Positions 17,441 to 25,420 of a stretch of DNA of 64,000 nt are shown here, piece by piece. This stretch comes from Streptomyces eurythermus (lineage in GTDB: Bacteria; Actinomycetota; Actinomycetes; Streptomycetales; Streptomycetaceae): assembly GCF_014649115.1 (NCBI RefSeq), contig NZ_BMSK01000003.1, positions 310,001 through 374,000 on the forward strand, written 5' to 3'. The translations under genes and the position numbers were made by a program. Under the pieces are notes generated by a model, which had not been told where the DNA came from, ran no database searches, and saw only the letters and a list, made by a program, of their open reading frames with translations. Within the stretch, counting starts at the first letter, position 1. Every line of letters starts with the position of its first letter.

Positions 17441-18187
17441 TCACCCCTGCCGTGCCGCGCGCCGCTCCATCGCCTCCCGGGCCGCCTCCTCCGACTTGTA
17501 CACCTCGCACATGTGCCGCCCGTCGGGCGTGGCCGTGTGCTCCACCTCCCACAGGGAGATCTCGGTGCCGTCCGGCAGCAGGAAGGCGTGCTCGTACAGC
17601 GCGTAGCTCAGACCCGCCCGGCCGGCCCGTCCCGGCCGGCCGAACGCCTGGGTGATCTCGTGCGCGGTCGCCGTCGCCAGCAGCGCCGCCGTCTCGGCGC
17701 CGGGGCGGTCGGGGTTCTCCGCCCGGCGCAGCAGCCGGCGCGCGTGGTCCGCCGAGTCGTCCGAGGCGAACACGTGCCGGGGCTCGGGGATCGCCCACAG
17801 CCGCATCAGCGCGGGCAGTTCCGCCTCCGGGGTGTCCGTCGGCATCCCGAGCCGGGCCGCGGCGGTCCGCAGCTCCTCCTCGTCCAGATACACCTCGTGC
17901 TCCGGCTCGCTGCCCGGGGTGGAGTTGTGCACCAGTTCCCACAGCGTGACCGCCGAGCCGTCGGCGAGCAGCCAGGTGTGCCGGTGGGTCTCCCGGCGCA
18001 GCCCCGAGCTGTGGTAGGCCGAGTGCAGCGAACTGTCGTGCGCCAGCGCGCAGTCGAGACGCCGTATCACCTCGTCCGGCAGCTCGAAGGAGTTCAGGGC
18101 ACGGCCGAGGAGTCGCGCGAGATGCTCCTCCGGAGACTCGGGCGACTCGGCTGGTTCGTACGCTTCGGTCTCGTACGGAACGCTCAA
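17441..18187 (-). CDS. Hypothetical protein with internal duplication (DUF6227-like)
   Basis: The 248-residue soluble acidic protein has no catalytic motif I recognise; I believe it belongs to the actinobacterial DUF6227 group, from memory only. Two halves share a repeated module: HTWLLADGSAVTLWELVHNS near residue 69 and HAFLLPDGTEISLWEVEHTA near residue 200. Each is followed by an acidic stretch and a helix with similar spacing, which indicates an ancient duplication. It is flanked by convergent and divergent genes and appears monocistronic. A regulatory or structural role is possible but nothing in the sequence proves it. Confidence 0.75.
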   Translation of the reverse strand: MSVPYETEAYEPAESPESPEEHLARLLGRALNSFELPDEVIRRLDCALAHDSSLHSAYHSSGLRRETHRHTWLLADGSAVTLWELVHNSTPGSEPEHEVYLDEEELRTAAARLGMPTDTPEAELPALMRLWAIPEPRHVFASDDSADHARRLLRRAENPDRPGAETAALLATATAHEITQAFGRPGRAGRAGLSYALYEHAFLLPDGTEISLWEVEHTATPDGRHMCEVYKSEEAAREAMERRAARQG

Positions 18188-18290
18188 GGCTTCTCCCGGC
18201 GTTGCTGCATGTCACCTTGTGGGTGCATACCGTAGCCCCTCGCCCGGGCGTCATGTCCGGGAACCGGGAAAACGTACGCCGGGAAAACGC

Positions 18291-18323
18291 GCGGGCCGCG
18301 CGAAGAGTTCCCGCGCGGCCCGC
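18291..18323 (-). terminator. Intrinsic terminator of the L,D-transpeptidase gene
   Basis: GCGGGCCGCGCG (18291-18302) and CGCGCGGCCCGC (18312-18323) make a perfect 12-bp stem with a 9-nt loop. Read on the minus strand it follows the transpeptidase stop by about 20 bp and is followed by GCGTTTTCCC, giving a short U run. Confidence 0.85.
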
Positions 18324-18344
18324 CGTTGAGTCAAAAACCGCCGG

Positions 18345-19559
18345 TCAGACGGCACTTCCCGCGGTCCAGGCGCTCCACTGCATGTTCCAGCCGTTGAGGC
18401 CGTTGTCGGGGGCGACCGTGGTGTCCGGGGAGTTCTTCACGATCACCACGTCCCCGATGAGCGTGTTGTCGTAGAACCACTTGGCCGACGTGTCGCCCTG
18501 CGCCCCCTGCACGTCCGCGAGGCCGACGCAGCCGTGGCTGGTACCCGTCCGGCCGAACGGCGGGTTGCCCTTGTTGTACCAGTAGTTGCCGTGGATGAAC
18601 GTCCCCGACGTCGTCAGCCGCATCGCGTGCGGCACGTCCGGTATGTCGTACTCCCCGCCGAAGCCGACCGTCGAGCCGTTCATCCGGGTCTGGGTGAACT
18701 TCTCGGAGACGACCATCTGCCCGTTGTACGTGGTGTGCTCCGGGCTGCCCGCCGAGATCGGCACCGACTTGATGGTCTGCCCGTCCCGTACGACCGTCAT
18801 CGTCTGCGTGTTGACGTCGACCGTGGAGACCTGCGACCGACCGACGGTGAAGGAGACGGTCTTCTTCTGCACGCCGTAGACGCCCTGCGCGCCCTGTACG
18901 CCGTCCAGGTCGATGTTCATCGTGACCTTGGAGCCGGCCTTCCAGTACTCCTGCGGCCGGAAGTCCAGCCGCCGGTCGCCGAACCAGTGCCCGGCCACCT
19001 GCTGGCCGCTGCTGGTGTTGACCGTGATGTGCGACTGCACGGCCTTCTTGTCCGTGATCGACTTGTCGAAGGTGAACGACACGGGCATGCCCACCCCGAC
19101 CGTCGCGCCGTCGTCCGGCGTGTAGGTGCCGATGAAGCTGTTCGCCGGGCTGACGGTGGTGAAGATGGCGTTCGCCGCCGCCGGGCGCCCCTCGGAGTCC
19201 TTCGCGGTCGCGTTTATCTCGTACTTCGTCCCGCGCTCCAGCCGCCGCTCCGGCTTCCAGGTGTGGCCGTCCGCCGATATCGCCCCGGGCACGGCCTGCC
19301 CCGAGCCCGCCACGGTCATCTTCACCTCGGTCAGCTTGCCGTCGCTGACCTTCACCCCGGTGGCGTTGATGGACGCCCCGGTCGAACCGTCCTTGGCCGA
19401 TATCGCGATCTTCGCCGCCGACGTCTTGGGGGAATCGCCGCCCTTGCCGTCGTTCTTGGCACTGGCGTCGCCGCCGCAGGCGGTCAGGGTGAGGGCGCCG
19501 ACCATCAGGGCGGCACAGGCCACCAGTGCGCGCCGCGCTGCAATGTCCGGCGTTGTCAC
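18345..19559 (-). CDS. L,D-transpeptidase lipoprotein (YkuD domain with Ig-like domains)
   Basis: The 404-residue envelope enzyme makes 3-3 crosslinks in peptidoglycan. The N-terminus carries a lipoprotein signal with lipobox LTAC (MVGALTLTACGG). Two Ig-like domains follow (about residues 50-250, including FTTVSPANSFIGTYTPDDGA). The C-terminal YkuD domain ends with HGNYWYNK and TSHGCVGL, the catalytic His and Cys. This matches the mycobacterial LdtMt2-like layout. GTG 19559 has GGAGCAG upstream. It is consistent with the polar and spore-wall growth mode of Streptomyces. Confidence 0.93.
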   Translation of the reverse strand: MTTPDIAARRALVACAALMVGALTLTACGGDASAKNDGKGGDSPKTSAAKIAISAKDGSTGASINATGVKVSDGKLTEVKMTVAGSGQAVPGAISADGHTWKPERRLERGTKYEINATAKDSEGRPAAANAIFTTVSPANSFIGTYTPDDGATVGVGMPVSFTFDKSITDKKAVQSHITVNTSSGQQVAGHWFGDRRLDFRPQEYWKAGSKVTMNIDLDGVQGAQGVYGVQKKTVSFTVGRSQVSTVDVNTQTMTVVRDGQTIKSVPISAGSPEHTTYNGQMVVSEKFTQTRMNGSTVGFGGEYDIPDVPHAMRLTTSGTFIHGNYWYNKGNPPFGRTGTSHGCVGLADVQGAQGDTSAKWFYDNTLIGDVVIVKNSPDTTVAPDNGLNGWNMQWSAWTAGSAV

Positions 19560-19695
19560 GGGCTGCTCCAGGTTCGTGTGATGTGCGGGTTCCGTTCCGG
19601 TCGTGAGGAAAGAGGGTGCGGGCGCCGGGGAAGGTTCCCACCGGTCCCCGTTGACGCCATCACGTGACAGAACCGCGACAATCGGCCCGCCCGCG

Positions 19696-20721
19696 CTACC
19701 CCCTCCCGTACAACTCCGCGTACGACAGCCAGACTCCGCCCGGCCCCTCGACCGACTCCGCGGCCCGCACCGCCCGTACGATCGCCCGCGTCACCAGGTC
19801 CGCGCCGGCCGCCAGGATGTCGTTCGGCGCCAACGGGTGCGTATCGAGGGGGCGGTCGCCGGTCGCCAGCGCGAACACCGTGTCCCCGTCGTGCAGGAGG
19901 TGCACCGGCCGCACCGCCCGCGCGATCCCGTCGTGCGCGGTGCCCGCCAGCTTCTGCGCCTGTGCCTTGGTCAGGGCGGCGTCCGTCGCGACCACCGCCA
20001 GCGTCGTGTTGAGCGGCGGCGGCGCGTTGCCGGCGGCGGCCTTCGCCAGGCGCTCCCGCGCGGCCTCGTGCACCCGTTCCTCCGGATAGGCCACCCGCCC
20101 CTGGAACAACTCCCCGTACAACACCCCCGTCTCCGGATCCAGCACCGCTCCCGCCGCGTTGACGACCACCAGCGCCGCCACCGTGATCCCCGAACCGAGC
20201 ACCGTGCTGGCGGTGCCCACCCCGCCCTTCAGCTGCCCGGCGACCGCGCCCGTGCCGGCGCCCACGCACCCCTCGGGCACCGGCGCCCCCGGCGCGCTCG
20301 CCGCCGCGGCCTCCACCGCCGCCCGGCCCGTCGCCGCGTCCGGGCGGGCCCGGAAGTCCCCGCCGCGCCCCAGGTCGAAGACGCACGCCGCGGGCACCAC
20401 CGGCACGACATGTGCCGGGTCCGGCCCCACGGGCACCCCGCGGCCCCGCTCCTCCAGCCAGGCCATCACCCCGGACGCCGCGTCGAGCCCGTACGCGCTC
20501 CCCCCGGTCAGCACCACCGCGTCGACCCTCTGGACCACGTTGCGCGGGTCGAGCGCGTCGGTCTCCTTGGTGCCGGGTCCGCCGCCGCGCACGTCCACGG
20601 CGGCGACGGCGCCGCCCTCGGGCGCGAGGACCACCGTGGTGCCGGTGAGCCAGCCGTCGCCGACCCGGGTGGCGTGCCCCACCCGCAGCCCGGCGACATC
20701 CGTCAAAGCGTCAGCTGTCAT
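19696..20721 (-). CDS. P1 family peptidase (DmpA/BapA-type aminopeptidase)
   Basis: The 341-residue Ntn-hydrolase-related peptidase has typical signatures: LRVGHATRVGDGWLTGTTVV at the start, DVRGGGPGTKETDAL, LTGGSAYGLDAASGVMAWLE, and GCVGAGTGAVAG before the presumed autoprocessing region near GGVGTASTVL. Members self-cleave and act on N-terminal amino acids or beta-peptides. No signal peptide is seen, so it is probably cytoplasmic. It lies just downstream of ltrA on the same strand with a short gap, possibly co-transcribed. Substrate unknown. Confidence 0.88.
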   Translation of the reverse strand: MTADALTDVAGLRVGHATRVGDGWLTGTTVVLAPEGGAVAAVDVRGGGPGTKETDALDPRNVVQRVDAVVLTGGSAYGLDAASGVMAWLEERGRGVPVGPDPAHVVPVVPAACVFDLGRGGDFRARPDAATGRAAVEAAAASAPGAPVPEGCVGAGTGAVAGQLKGGVGTASTVLGSGITVAALVVVNAAGAVLDPETGVLYGELFQGRVAYPEERVHEAARERLAKAAAGNAPPPLNTTLAVVATDAALTKAQAQKLAGTAHDGIARAVRPVHLLHDGDTVFALATGDRPLDTHPLAPNDILAAGADLVTRAIVRAVRAAESVEGPGGVWLSYAELYGRG

Positions 20722-20757
20722 GGACGCCAGTGTGACCGAGTGCCCTCTCCGGAGGGC

Positions 20758-21996
20758 TCAGCCGGCCGGGGCGGCGGAGCCCGGCCGGTGCTCCCGGGCG
20801 GCCGTGCGCGCCGTCAGCACCACCCCGGTCACCACCGAGGCCGCGGACACCAGCCCCGCCGCGAGCACCGCCCAGTCGCCGAGGAACGTGCAGCAGATCA
20901 CCAGCAGGGCCGTGACCGGCAGCACCAGCTGCTGGGCGAGCCCCACCTTGAAGTGCCGGGAGTGCAGCGCCCACACCGTCAGCAGATACAGCGCCGTCGG
21001 CAGGGTGACGGCGGCCGACGCGGCCAGGGCGGAGATGTGCGCCTTGCCGGTCGCCTGCTCCACGGCCACCTCCAGCCCCGCGCCGACGGCCGCCGCCGAG
21101 GCGAACACCACGTAGTGGCCGTAGCCCCAGACGAACGCCCGTCTGCTGGAGCGCAGATGACCGTGGATGGGGACCACGAAGTAGATCCACCACGCGGCGA
21201 AGACGATCAGCAGTCCGCCCGCCGCGATGGGCAGCAGCTCGGCCGGGGTGCTGTGCTCGGCCAGGGCCGACTTCACGGCGACCGTGGCCGCGGCGATCGT
21301 CTCGCCGAGCACGATGATCGTGAACAGTCCATAGCGTTCGGCGATGTGATGCGGGTGCCAGGGAGTCATCTGCTTCCGCTCGGCGTACAGCGGCACGCAC
21401 AGTTCCACCAGCGCCATCACCAGGAACACCCAGGGCCGCGCGGGCTCCGGCAGCAGCACCAGGCCGAGCCAGCCCACCTGGCACAGCAGCACCCCGCCCG
21501 CGTACCGCAGGGCCGTGGTCCGCTCCGTGCCCCCGGCTGATCTCGCGGCTCTCAGCCACTGCCAGACCATCCCCAGCCGCATGATCGCGTAGCCGAGCCA
21601 CACCAGCAGGAAGTCGTGGACCGTGAAGGCCCGGGAGACACCGGCCGCCAGGACCAGCACGCCGGCGATCTGCACCAGGGTGACGATCCGGTAGAGCGCG
21701 TCGTCGTTGTCGTACGCCGAGGCGAACCAGGTGAAGTTCATCCAGGCCCACCAGATCGCGAAGAACGCCATCGCGTAGTCCAGGATCCCGGTGCCCGCGT
21801 GTCCTTCCGCGACGGCGTGCACCAGCTGTACGCCCGCCTGCGCGACCGCCACGACGAAGCACAGGTCGAAGAACAACTCCAGCGGGGAGGCGACGCGGTG
21901 CGCCTCCTCCCGCTCGCGTGCGGTGAGCCGTCGCAGGTGACCCGGGGGCCGTGGTGCGCCGGAAGGGGCGGGCGGGGAAGCGGAACGGGACGTCAT
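20758..21996 (-). CDS. Low temperature requirement protein A (LtrA) family membrane protein
   Basis: The 412-residue integral membrane protein has about 10-11 hydrophobic helices. LtrA hallmarks are LELFFDLCFVVAVAQ near the N-terminus, FFAIWWAWMNFTWFAS, and HIAERYGLFTIIVLGETI in the middle. ATG 21996 precedes the conserved segment by about 35 residues. The family takes its name from a Listeria cold-growth gene; the biochemical activity is unknown. It is divergent from a 60-residue protein gene. Confidence 0.88.
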   Translation of the reverse strand: MTSRSASPPAPSGAPRPPGHLRRLTAREREEAHRVASPLELFFDLCFVVAVAQAGVQLVHAVAEGHAGTGILDYAMAFFAIWWAWMNFTWFASAYDNDDALYRIVTLVQIAGVLVLAAGVSRAFTVHDFLLVWLGYAIMRLGMVWQWLRAARSAGGTERTTALRYAGGVLLCQVGWLGLVLLPEPARPWVFLVMALVELCVPLYAERKQMTPWHPHHIAERYGLFTIIVLGETIAAATVAVKSALAEHSTPAELLPIAAGGLLIVFAAWWIYFVVPIHGHLRSSRRAFVWGYGHYVVFASAAAVGAGLEVAVEQATGKAHISALAASAAVTLPTALYLLTVWALHSRHFKVGLAQQLVLPVTALLVICCTFLGDWAVLAAGLVSAASVVTGVVLTARTAAREHRPGSAAPAG

Positions 21997-22129
21997 GATT
22001 CCCAGCACAGCAGAAACCGGCCGGGAAATCCTCTTCACGCTCTCCCGCGCACGAGGGGCGGGCCGGCCGTCCGGCGCCTGGGGCGGGCAGCCCGCCGGGC
22101 CGCCGGCACGGGAGCCGTACCCTGGTGGC

Positions 22130-22312
22130 ATGAGCACCGCTCCCGAACCCTCCCCCGAGCCGCGCGCCCCGAAGCCCGCGCTGGTCTTCGACGACCCGCT
22201 GGACCAGCAGTCCTCGGACGACACCGACCGCGGGTGGGGCGAGCGGACCGACGGCGACAGCGCCGCCGACCTCAAGCGCTTCCTGGACGAGAAGCCGCCC
22301 CACCACCTCTGA
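22130..22312 (+). CDS. Small acidic protein, unknown function
   Basis: The 60-residue hydrophilic, Asp/Glu/Pro-rich product ends DLKRFLDEKPPHHL. A similar short tail occurs in Streptomyces hypotheticals as I recall, but no function is known. ATG 22130 is the likely start. The stop codon sits inside the first unit of a degenerate 18-bp repeat. One inserted base in the CCCC run at 22298-22301 would instead extend the protein through a proline-rich PPLNGP-type tail to 22443, so the C-terminus may be unstable between strains. Confidence 0.6.
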   Translation: MSTAPEPSPEPRAPKPALVFDDPLDQQSSDDTDRGWGERTDGDSAADLKRFLDEKPPHHL

Positions 22313-22392
22313 ACGGGCAGCCACCTCTCAACCGGCCGCCACCTCTGAACGGGCCGCCGCCTTCGAGCGGTCCACCGCCTCCGGGCGGGCGT
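22303..22392 (+). repeat. Five degenerate 18-bp tandem units
   Basis: Units at 22303, 22321, 22339, 22357 and 22375 are each 18 bp long. The first three share CCACCTCT-AAC-GG-C and the last two are progressively diverged. All remain open in one frame, encoding PPLNGQ, PPLNRP, PPLNGP, PPSSGP and PPPGGR. That frame is not the frame of the 60-residue gene. They fill the gap before the convergent mscL stop. Confidence 0.8.
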
Positions 22393-22439
22393 CCTCTTGT
22401 GCGCGGGGGACCGACGGTGAGCGGGCCGTGGGAGCGCCG

Positions 22440-22919
22440 CTAGCGCTCGTCGGCGCGTCCCGGGCCGCGCTGGGCGACCAGGGCGTCCCGGATCTCCTTG
22501 AGCACCTCCAGCTCGCTCACCTCCACGACCTCCTTGGTGCCCTCGCGCGCCGCCTTCCGGTCCGCCTGCCGGGCCAGGTACTTCGACATCGGCAGGACCA
22601 TCAGGAAGTAGACCACCGCCGCGGTGATCACGAAGGTGAGCGTGGCGCCCAGGACGGAGCCCCACAGGATCGGCACACCGCTTTGCACGGTGCCGTCGGC
22701 GGCCACCTTGCACGGGTCCTTCAGGCAGGAGCTGTAGTGGTCGAGGTTCTGCGTGCCGATCGCTCCGACCAGCGGGTTGATGACCCCCTTCACCACCGAG
22801 TTGACGATGTTGGTGAAAGCCGCGCCGATGACCACCGCGACTGCCAGATCGACGACGTTGCCGCGCATCAGGAAGGCCTTGAAGCCATGCCAGACGCTCG
22901 GTTCCTTCTTCGCGCTCAA
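22440..22919 (-). CDS. mscL: Large-conductance mechanosensitive channel
   Basis: The 159-residue homopentameric channel relieves hypo-osmotic pressure in the cytoplasmic membrane. TM1 is in GNVVDLAVAVVIGAAFTNIV, with the Gly/Ala pore line. TM2 is in VITAAVVYFLMVLPMSKYLA. The C-terminal helix carries charged residues. I place the start at TTG 22919 because AGGAGA lies nine bases upstream and the protein then reads MSAKKEPSVWHGFKAF, as in relatives. A GTG at 22943 would lie 5' of that ribosome site. The SAF-domain gene is upstream on the same strand. Confidence 0.93.
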   Translation of the reverse strand: MSAKKEPSVWHGFKAFLMRGNVVDLAVAVVIGAAFTNIVNSVVKGVINPLVGAIGTQNLDHYSSCLKDPCKVAADGTVQSGVPILWGSVLGATLTFVITAAVVYFLMVLPMSKYLARQADRKAAREGTKEVVEVSELEVLKEIRDALVAQRGPGRADER

Positions 22920-23057
22920 CTCGGGGACTCTCCTCGCATGCACAGGGTGTGGAACAAAACGCTCCGCAACCTACGGCAGGGTGCGGTCCCGGTGTCCATT
23001 CCGGTAACTCGATCGAGCGACTTGACAGGAAGCCGTCGACGGACCGTTCAAGCTGGT

Positions 23058-23687
23058 TCAGCACAGCGTCACCGCCAGGCGCGCGGTGGCACTCGCGCCG
23101 ACCAGCCGGGCGGCCGCGGCCCGGGGTACCGACAGCACCACCAGGGCTCCGCTCTCGGCGGTGCCGTCCGGCGGCTCCGGCACCTCCGTCACCCGGACAC
23201 CGCGCGCGAGCACCCGGGCACCGCTGGCGGGCGGGTCCTGCGCCGCGATGACGTCGACCCGGTCGCCGGGCCGCAGCAGCCGCACCGTGGCGGCGTCGGC
23301 GATCCGCACCGGGGCCGTCACCAGCTCCGCCGCCGGGCGCGGCCGTGCCGGGCCGGCGACGGGGTGCCCGCGGGGCCGCTGCGGTCCGGGCGGCTCCGGT
23401 CCCGTCCCGGGGCCCGCGGCCACCAGTGCCGCCGCGGTCACCGCGAGGCCGACGGCCAGGGCGCGCCTGCGGTGCCGTACCAGCCGTTGCAGCTGATACC
23501 GCCCGCCGCGCACCCGTACCGGATCGAAGGGGGGCACCTCGCGGGTCGCCGGGGCGTCCGTACCCAGCGGGCGCGGCAGCCGGAAGGGGGATGGGAAGGA
23601 GGAGCGGGCGGGTGAGTGCGGGTGCGGGAAGGGCCGGCGGGGGGACGGGGCCGGGCCGAAGGGGAGCGGAGGTACGGGCGAGGGCAT
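23058..23687 (-). CDS. SAF-domain protein (CpaB/RcpC-like)
   Basis: The 209-residue protein has a Pro-rich N-terminus, a basic patch and a single TM helix (ALAVGLAVTAAALVAAGP, near residue 85). An extracytoplasmic SAF domain follows: APVRIADAATVRLLRPGDRV, DVIAAQDPP and ALVVLSVPRAAAARLVGA. SAF domains occur in the Flp pilus assembly protein CpaB, but no tad/flp genes are in the window, so a pilus role is not supported. ATG 23687 is chosen. It lies upstream of mscL on the same strand, an arrangement I recall from Streptomyces. Confidence 0.78.
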   Translation of the reverse strand: MPSPVPPLPFGPAPSPRRPFPHPHSPARSSFPSPFRLPRPLGTDAPATREVPPFDPVRVRGGRYQLQRLVRHRRRALAVGLAVTAAALVAAGPGTGPEPPGPQRPRGHPVAGPARPRPAAELVTAPVRIADAATVRLLRPGDRVDVIAAQDPPASGARVLARGVRVTEVPEPPDGTAESGALVVLSVPRAAAARLVGASATARLAVTLC

Positions 23688-24086
23688 GGGATCACCGCCT
23701 GCGGCGAGGGATTTCGGCTTGCGGTGCCACGATGACGGCTCCCGCCGGATCCCGCCGGGACCGGTGGACGACGAACGGCTTGTGGATAACTCGCTCACCC
23801 GAACGAGAGATTCCGCCCACCGTCCGCCCGCCGCCCGGCTCGGCCCCACCCCCGACGAGACCACCCCGACCGCCCCGCCGACGCCACGTCAGAGGCCCCA
23901 CGGCGACCGCGTCCCCCGGCTCCCGCTGCCCCGAGCTCACCCTGCCCCCAGCTCACGGCACGCCCGGGCAGCCAAGCCCACCCTGCCCCAGCCCACGCCA
24001 CGCCCGACAGCCGAGCCCCGACAGCCGAGTCCCGCCGGCAAAGCCCCGCCGGCAAACCGCGTCGGCAATCCGCCGCCCACCCCGCC
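23688..24086. other. 399-bp intergenic region with nested repeats
   Basis: No credible gene is seen. The half next to the SAF gene (23688-23930) probably contains its promoter. The remainder is C-rich and repetitive and is described separately at 23938-24060. Short open frames here are rich in Pro, Arg and Ser and lack homology I recognise. Confidence 0.6.
23938..24060. repeat. Nested tandem repeats: two ~40-bp copies and four 14-bp copies
   Basis: A block of about 40 bp starting CACCCTGCCCC at 23938 is followed by a diverged copy at 23979. Four 14-bp units then run from 24005 to 24060: CGACAGCCGAGCCC, CGACAGCCGAGTCC, CGCCGGCAAAGCCC and CGCCGGCAAACCGC. The pairs differ at one to four positions. 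The block is noncoding and lies just beyond the MTAP stop. Confidence 0.8.
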
Positions 24087-24920
24087 CTACGGCAGCGCGA
24101 ACCCCGGGTTCATCCCGCCGAGGGCGTTCACGCACAGGCAGTCGCGGGCGTCGGAGGCCGGCAGGGCCGCGACCGCGTCGAACAGGACGCCGCGCAGGCG
24201 GGCGACGTTGGCCGAGAAGACCCGCAGGACCTCCTCGTGCGAGACGCCCTCGCCGGTCTCGGCGCCCGCGTCGAGGTCGGTGACCAGGGTCAGCGAGGTG
24301 TAGCACAGCTCCAGTTCCCGGGCGAGCGCCGCTTCGGGGTGGCCGGTCATGCCCACCACCGACCAGCCCTGGGCCTGGTGCCACAACGATTCGGCACGGG
24401 TGGAGAAGCGCGGGCCCTCCACCACGACCAGCGTGCCGCCGTCCACCGGCTCCCAGTCCCGTCCGCGCGCCGCCTTCAGCGCGACGGCCCGGCCGGTGGG
24501 GCAGTAGGGGTCGGCCATGGACACATGGACCACGTTCGGCACGGTGCCGTCGGGCAGCGGCAGCCCGTCGAAGTAGGTCTGCGCCCTGGACTTCGTACGG
24601 TCCACCAGCTGGTCCGGGATCAGCAGGGTGCCCGGGCCGTGCTCGGGGCGCAGTCCGCCCACCGCGCACGGGCCGAGCACCTGCCGGACGCCGACCGAGC
24701 GCAGCGCCCAGAGGTTGGCGCGGTAGTTGATGCGGTGCGGCGGCAGATGGTGGCCGCGGCCGTGGCGGGGCAGGAAGGCGACCCGCCGCCCGGCGACCTC
24801 GCCGAGGAAGAGGGAGTCACTGGGCGCCCCGTAGGGGGTGTCCACCTGGACCTCGGTCACGTCGTCCAGGAAGGAGTAGAACCCCGAACCGCCGATTACG
24901 CCGATCTCTGCGTTCGCCAT
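24087..24920 (-). CDS. mtnP: S-methyl-5'-thioadenosine phosphorylase
   Basis: The 277-residue purine nucleoside phosphorylase-family enzyme cleaves methylthioadenosine to adenine and methylthioribose 1-phosphate in methionine salvage. It begins ANAEIGVIGGSGFYSFLDD and has LPRHGRGHHLPPHRINYRAN. The base and phosphate-site regions are LLIPDQLVDRTKSRAQTYFD, VVVEGPRFSTRAES and VVGMTGHPEAALARE. The start is ATG 24920. An fmdB-like gene lies upstream on the same strand with a hairpin between. An MTAP-II or MTI-phosphorylase specificity cannot be excluded without modelling. Confidence 0.93.
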   Translation of the reverse strand: MANAEIGVIGGSGFYSFLDDVTEVQVDTPYGAPSDSLFLGEVAGRRVAFLPRHGRGHHLPPHRINYRANLWALRSVGVRQVLGPCAVGGLRPEHGPGTLLIPDQLVDRTKSRAQTYFDGLPLPDGTVPNVVHVSMADPYCPTGRAVALKAARGRDWEPVDGGTLVVVEGPRFSTRAESLWHQAQGWSVVGMTGHPEAALARELELCYTSLTLVTDLDAGAETGEGVSHEEVLRVFSANVARLRGVLFDAVAALPASDARDCLCVNALGGMNPGFALP

Positions 24921-24996
24921 GACCAGCACACTAGCGGGCCGCGAAACGGCGGGGGAGCCGTCGCGCGGACAGCCGGGCCGGTGCCGGGACGCCGAA

Positions 24997-25024
24997 GACC
25001 CCGCCGTCGGACGACGGCAGGGTC
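24997..25024 (-). terminator. Hairpin after the FmdB-type gene
   Basis: GACCCCGCCGTC (24997-25008) pairs with GACGGCAGGGTC (25013-25024) across a 4-nt loop, with a single C/A mismatch. It sits 15 bp past the stop of the zinc-ribbon gene on the minus strand and probably reduces read-through into mtnP. Confidence 0.65.
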
Positions 25025-25038
25025 ACGGATGAGAGATC

Positions 25039-25353
25039 TCAGGCGGCGGAGCTGCTGGTGGAGCTCGACGAAGACGACGAAGACGAGGACGACGACGTCG
25101 AAGAGGACGAGGTCGAGGACTTCGCGTCGGACGACGAGCCGGCCGGCTTCGACGCCGGGCTGCTGCTCGACGTGGAGCCGCGGGAGTCGTTGCGGTAGAA
25201 CCCGGAGCCCTTGAAGACGATGCCGACCGCGGAGAACACCTTCTTCAGGCGCCCCTTGCAGCTGGGGCACTCGGTCAGGGCATCGTCGGTGAACTTCTGC
25301 ACCGCCTCAAGGCCCTCGCCGCACTCGGTGCACTGGTACTGGTAGGTCGGCAC
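25039..25353 (-). CDS. FmdB-family zinc ribbon protein with poly-Ser tail
   Basis: The 104-residue protein has an N-terminal CxxC...CxxC zinc ribbon (PTYQYQCTECGEGLEAVQKF, then TECPSCKGRLKKVFS), as in FmdB/putative regulatory proteins. The last 45 residues are almost only Ser and Thr. The GTG at 25353 has AGGAGG just upstream, so the product starts M-PTYQYQ; earlier codons are leader. A DNA-binding or chaperone-like role is proposed for the family, but it is not characterised. The Ser tail is low-complexity and likely disordered. Confidence 0.88.
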   Translation of the reverse strand: MPTYQYQCTECGEGLEAVQKFTDDALTECPSCKGRLKKVFSAVGIVFKGSGFYRNDSRGSTSSSSPASKPAGSSSDAKSSTSSSSTSSSSSSSSSSSSTSSSAA

Positions 25354-25420
25354 TGTCTTCCTCCTGGCACTCTCACTCAATGAGTGCTAACGACGGTCCA
25401 TAGTGACGTATTCCCGGGGA

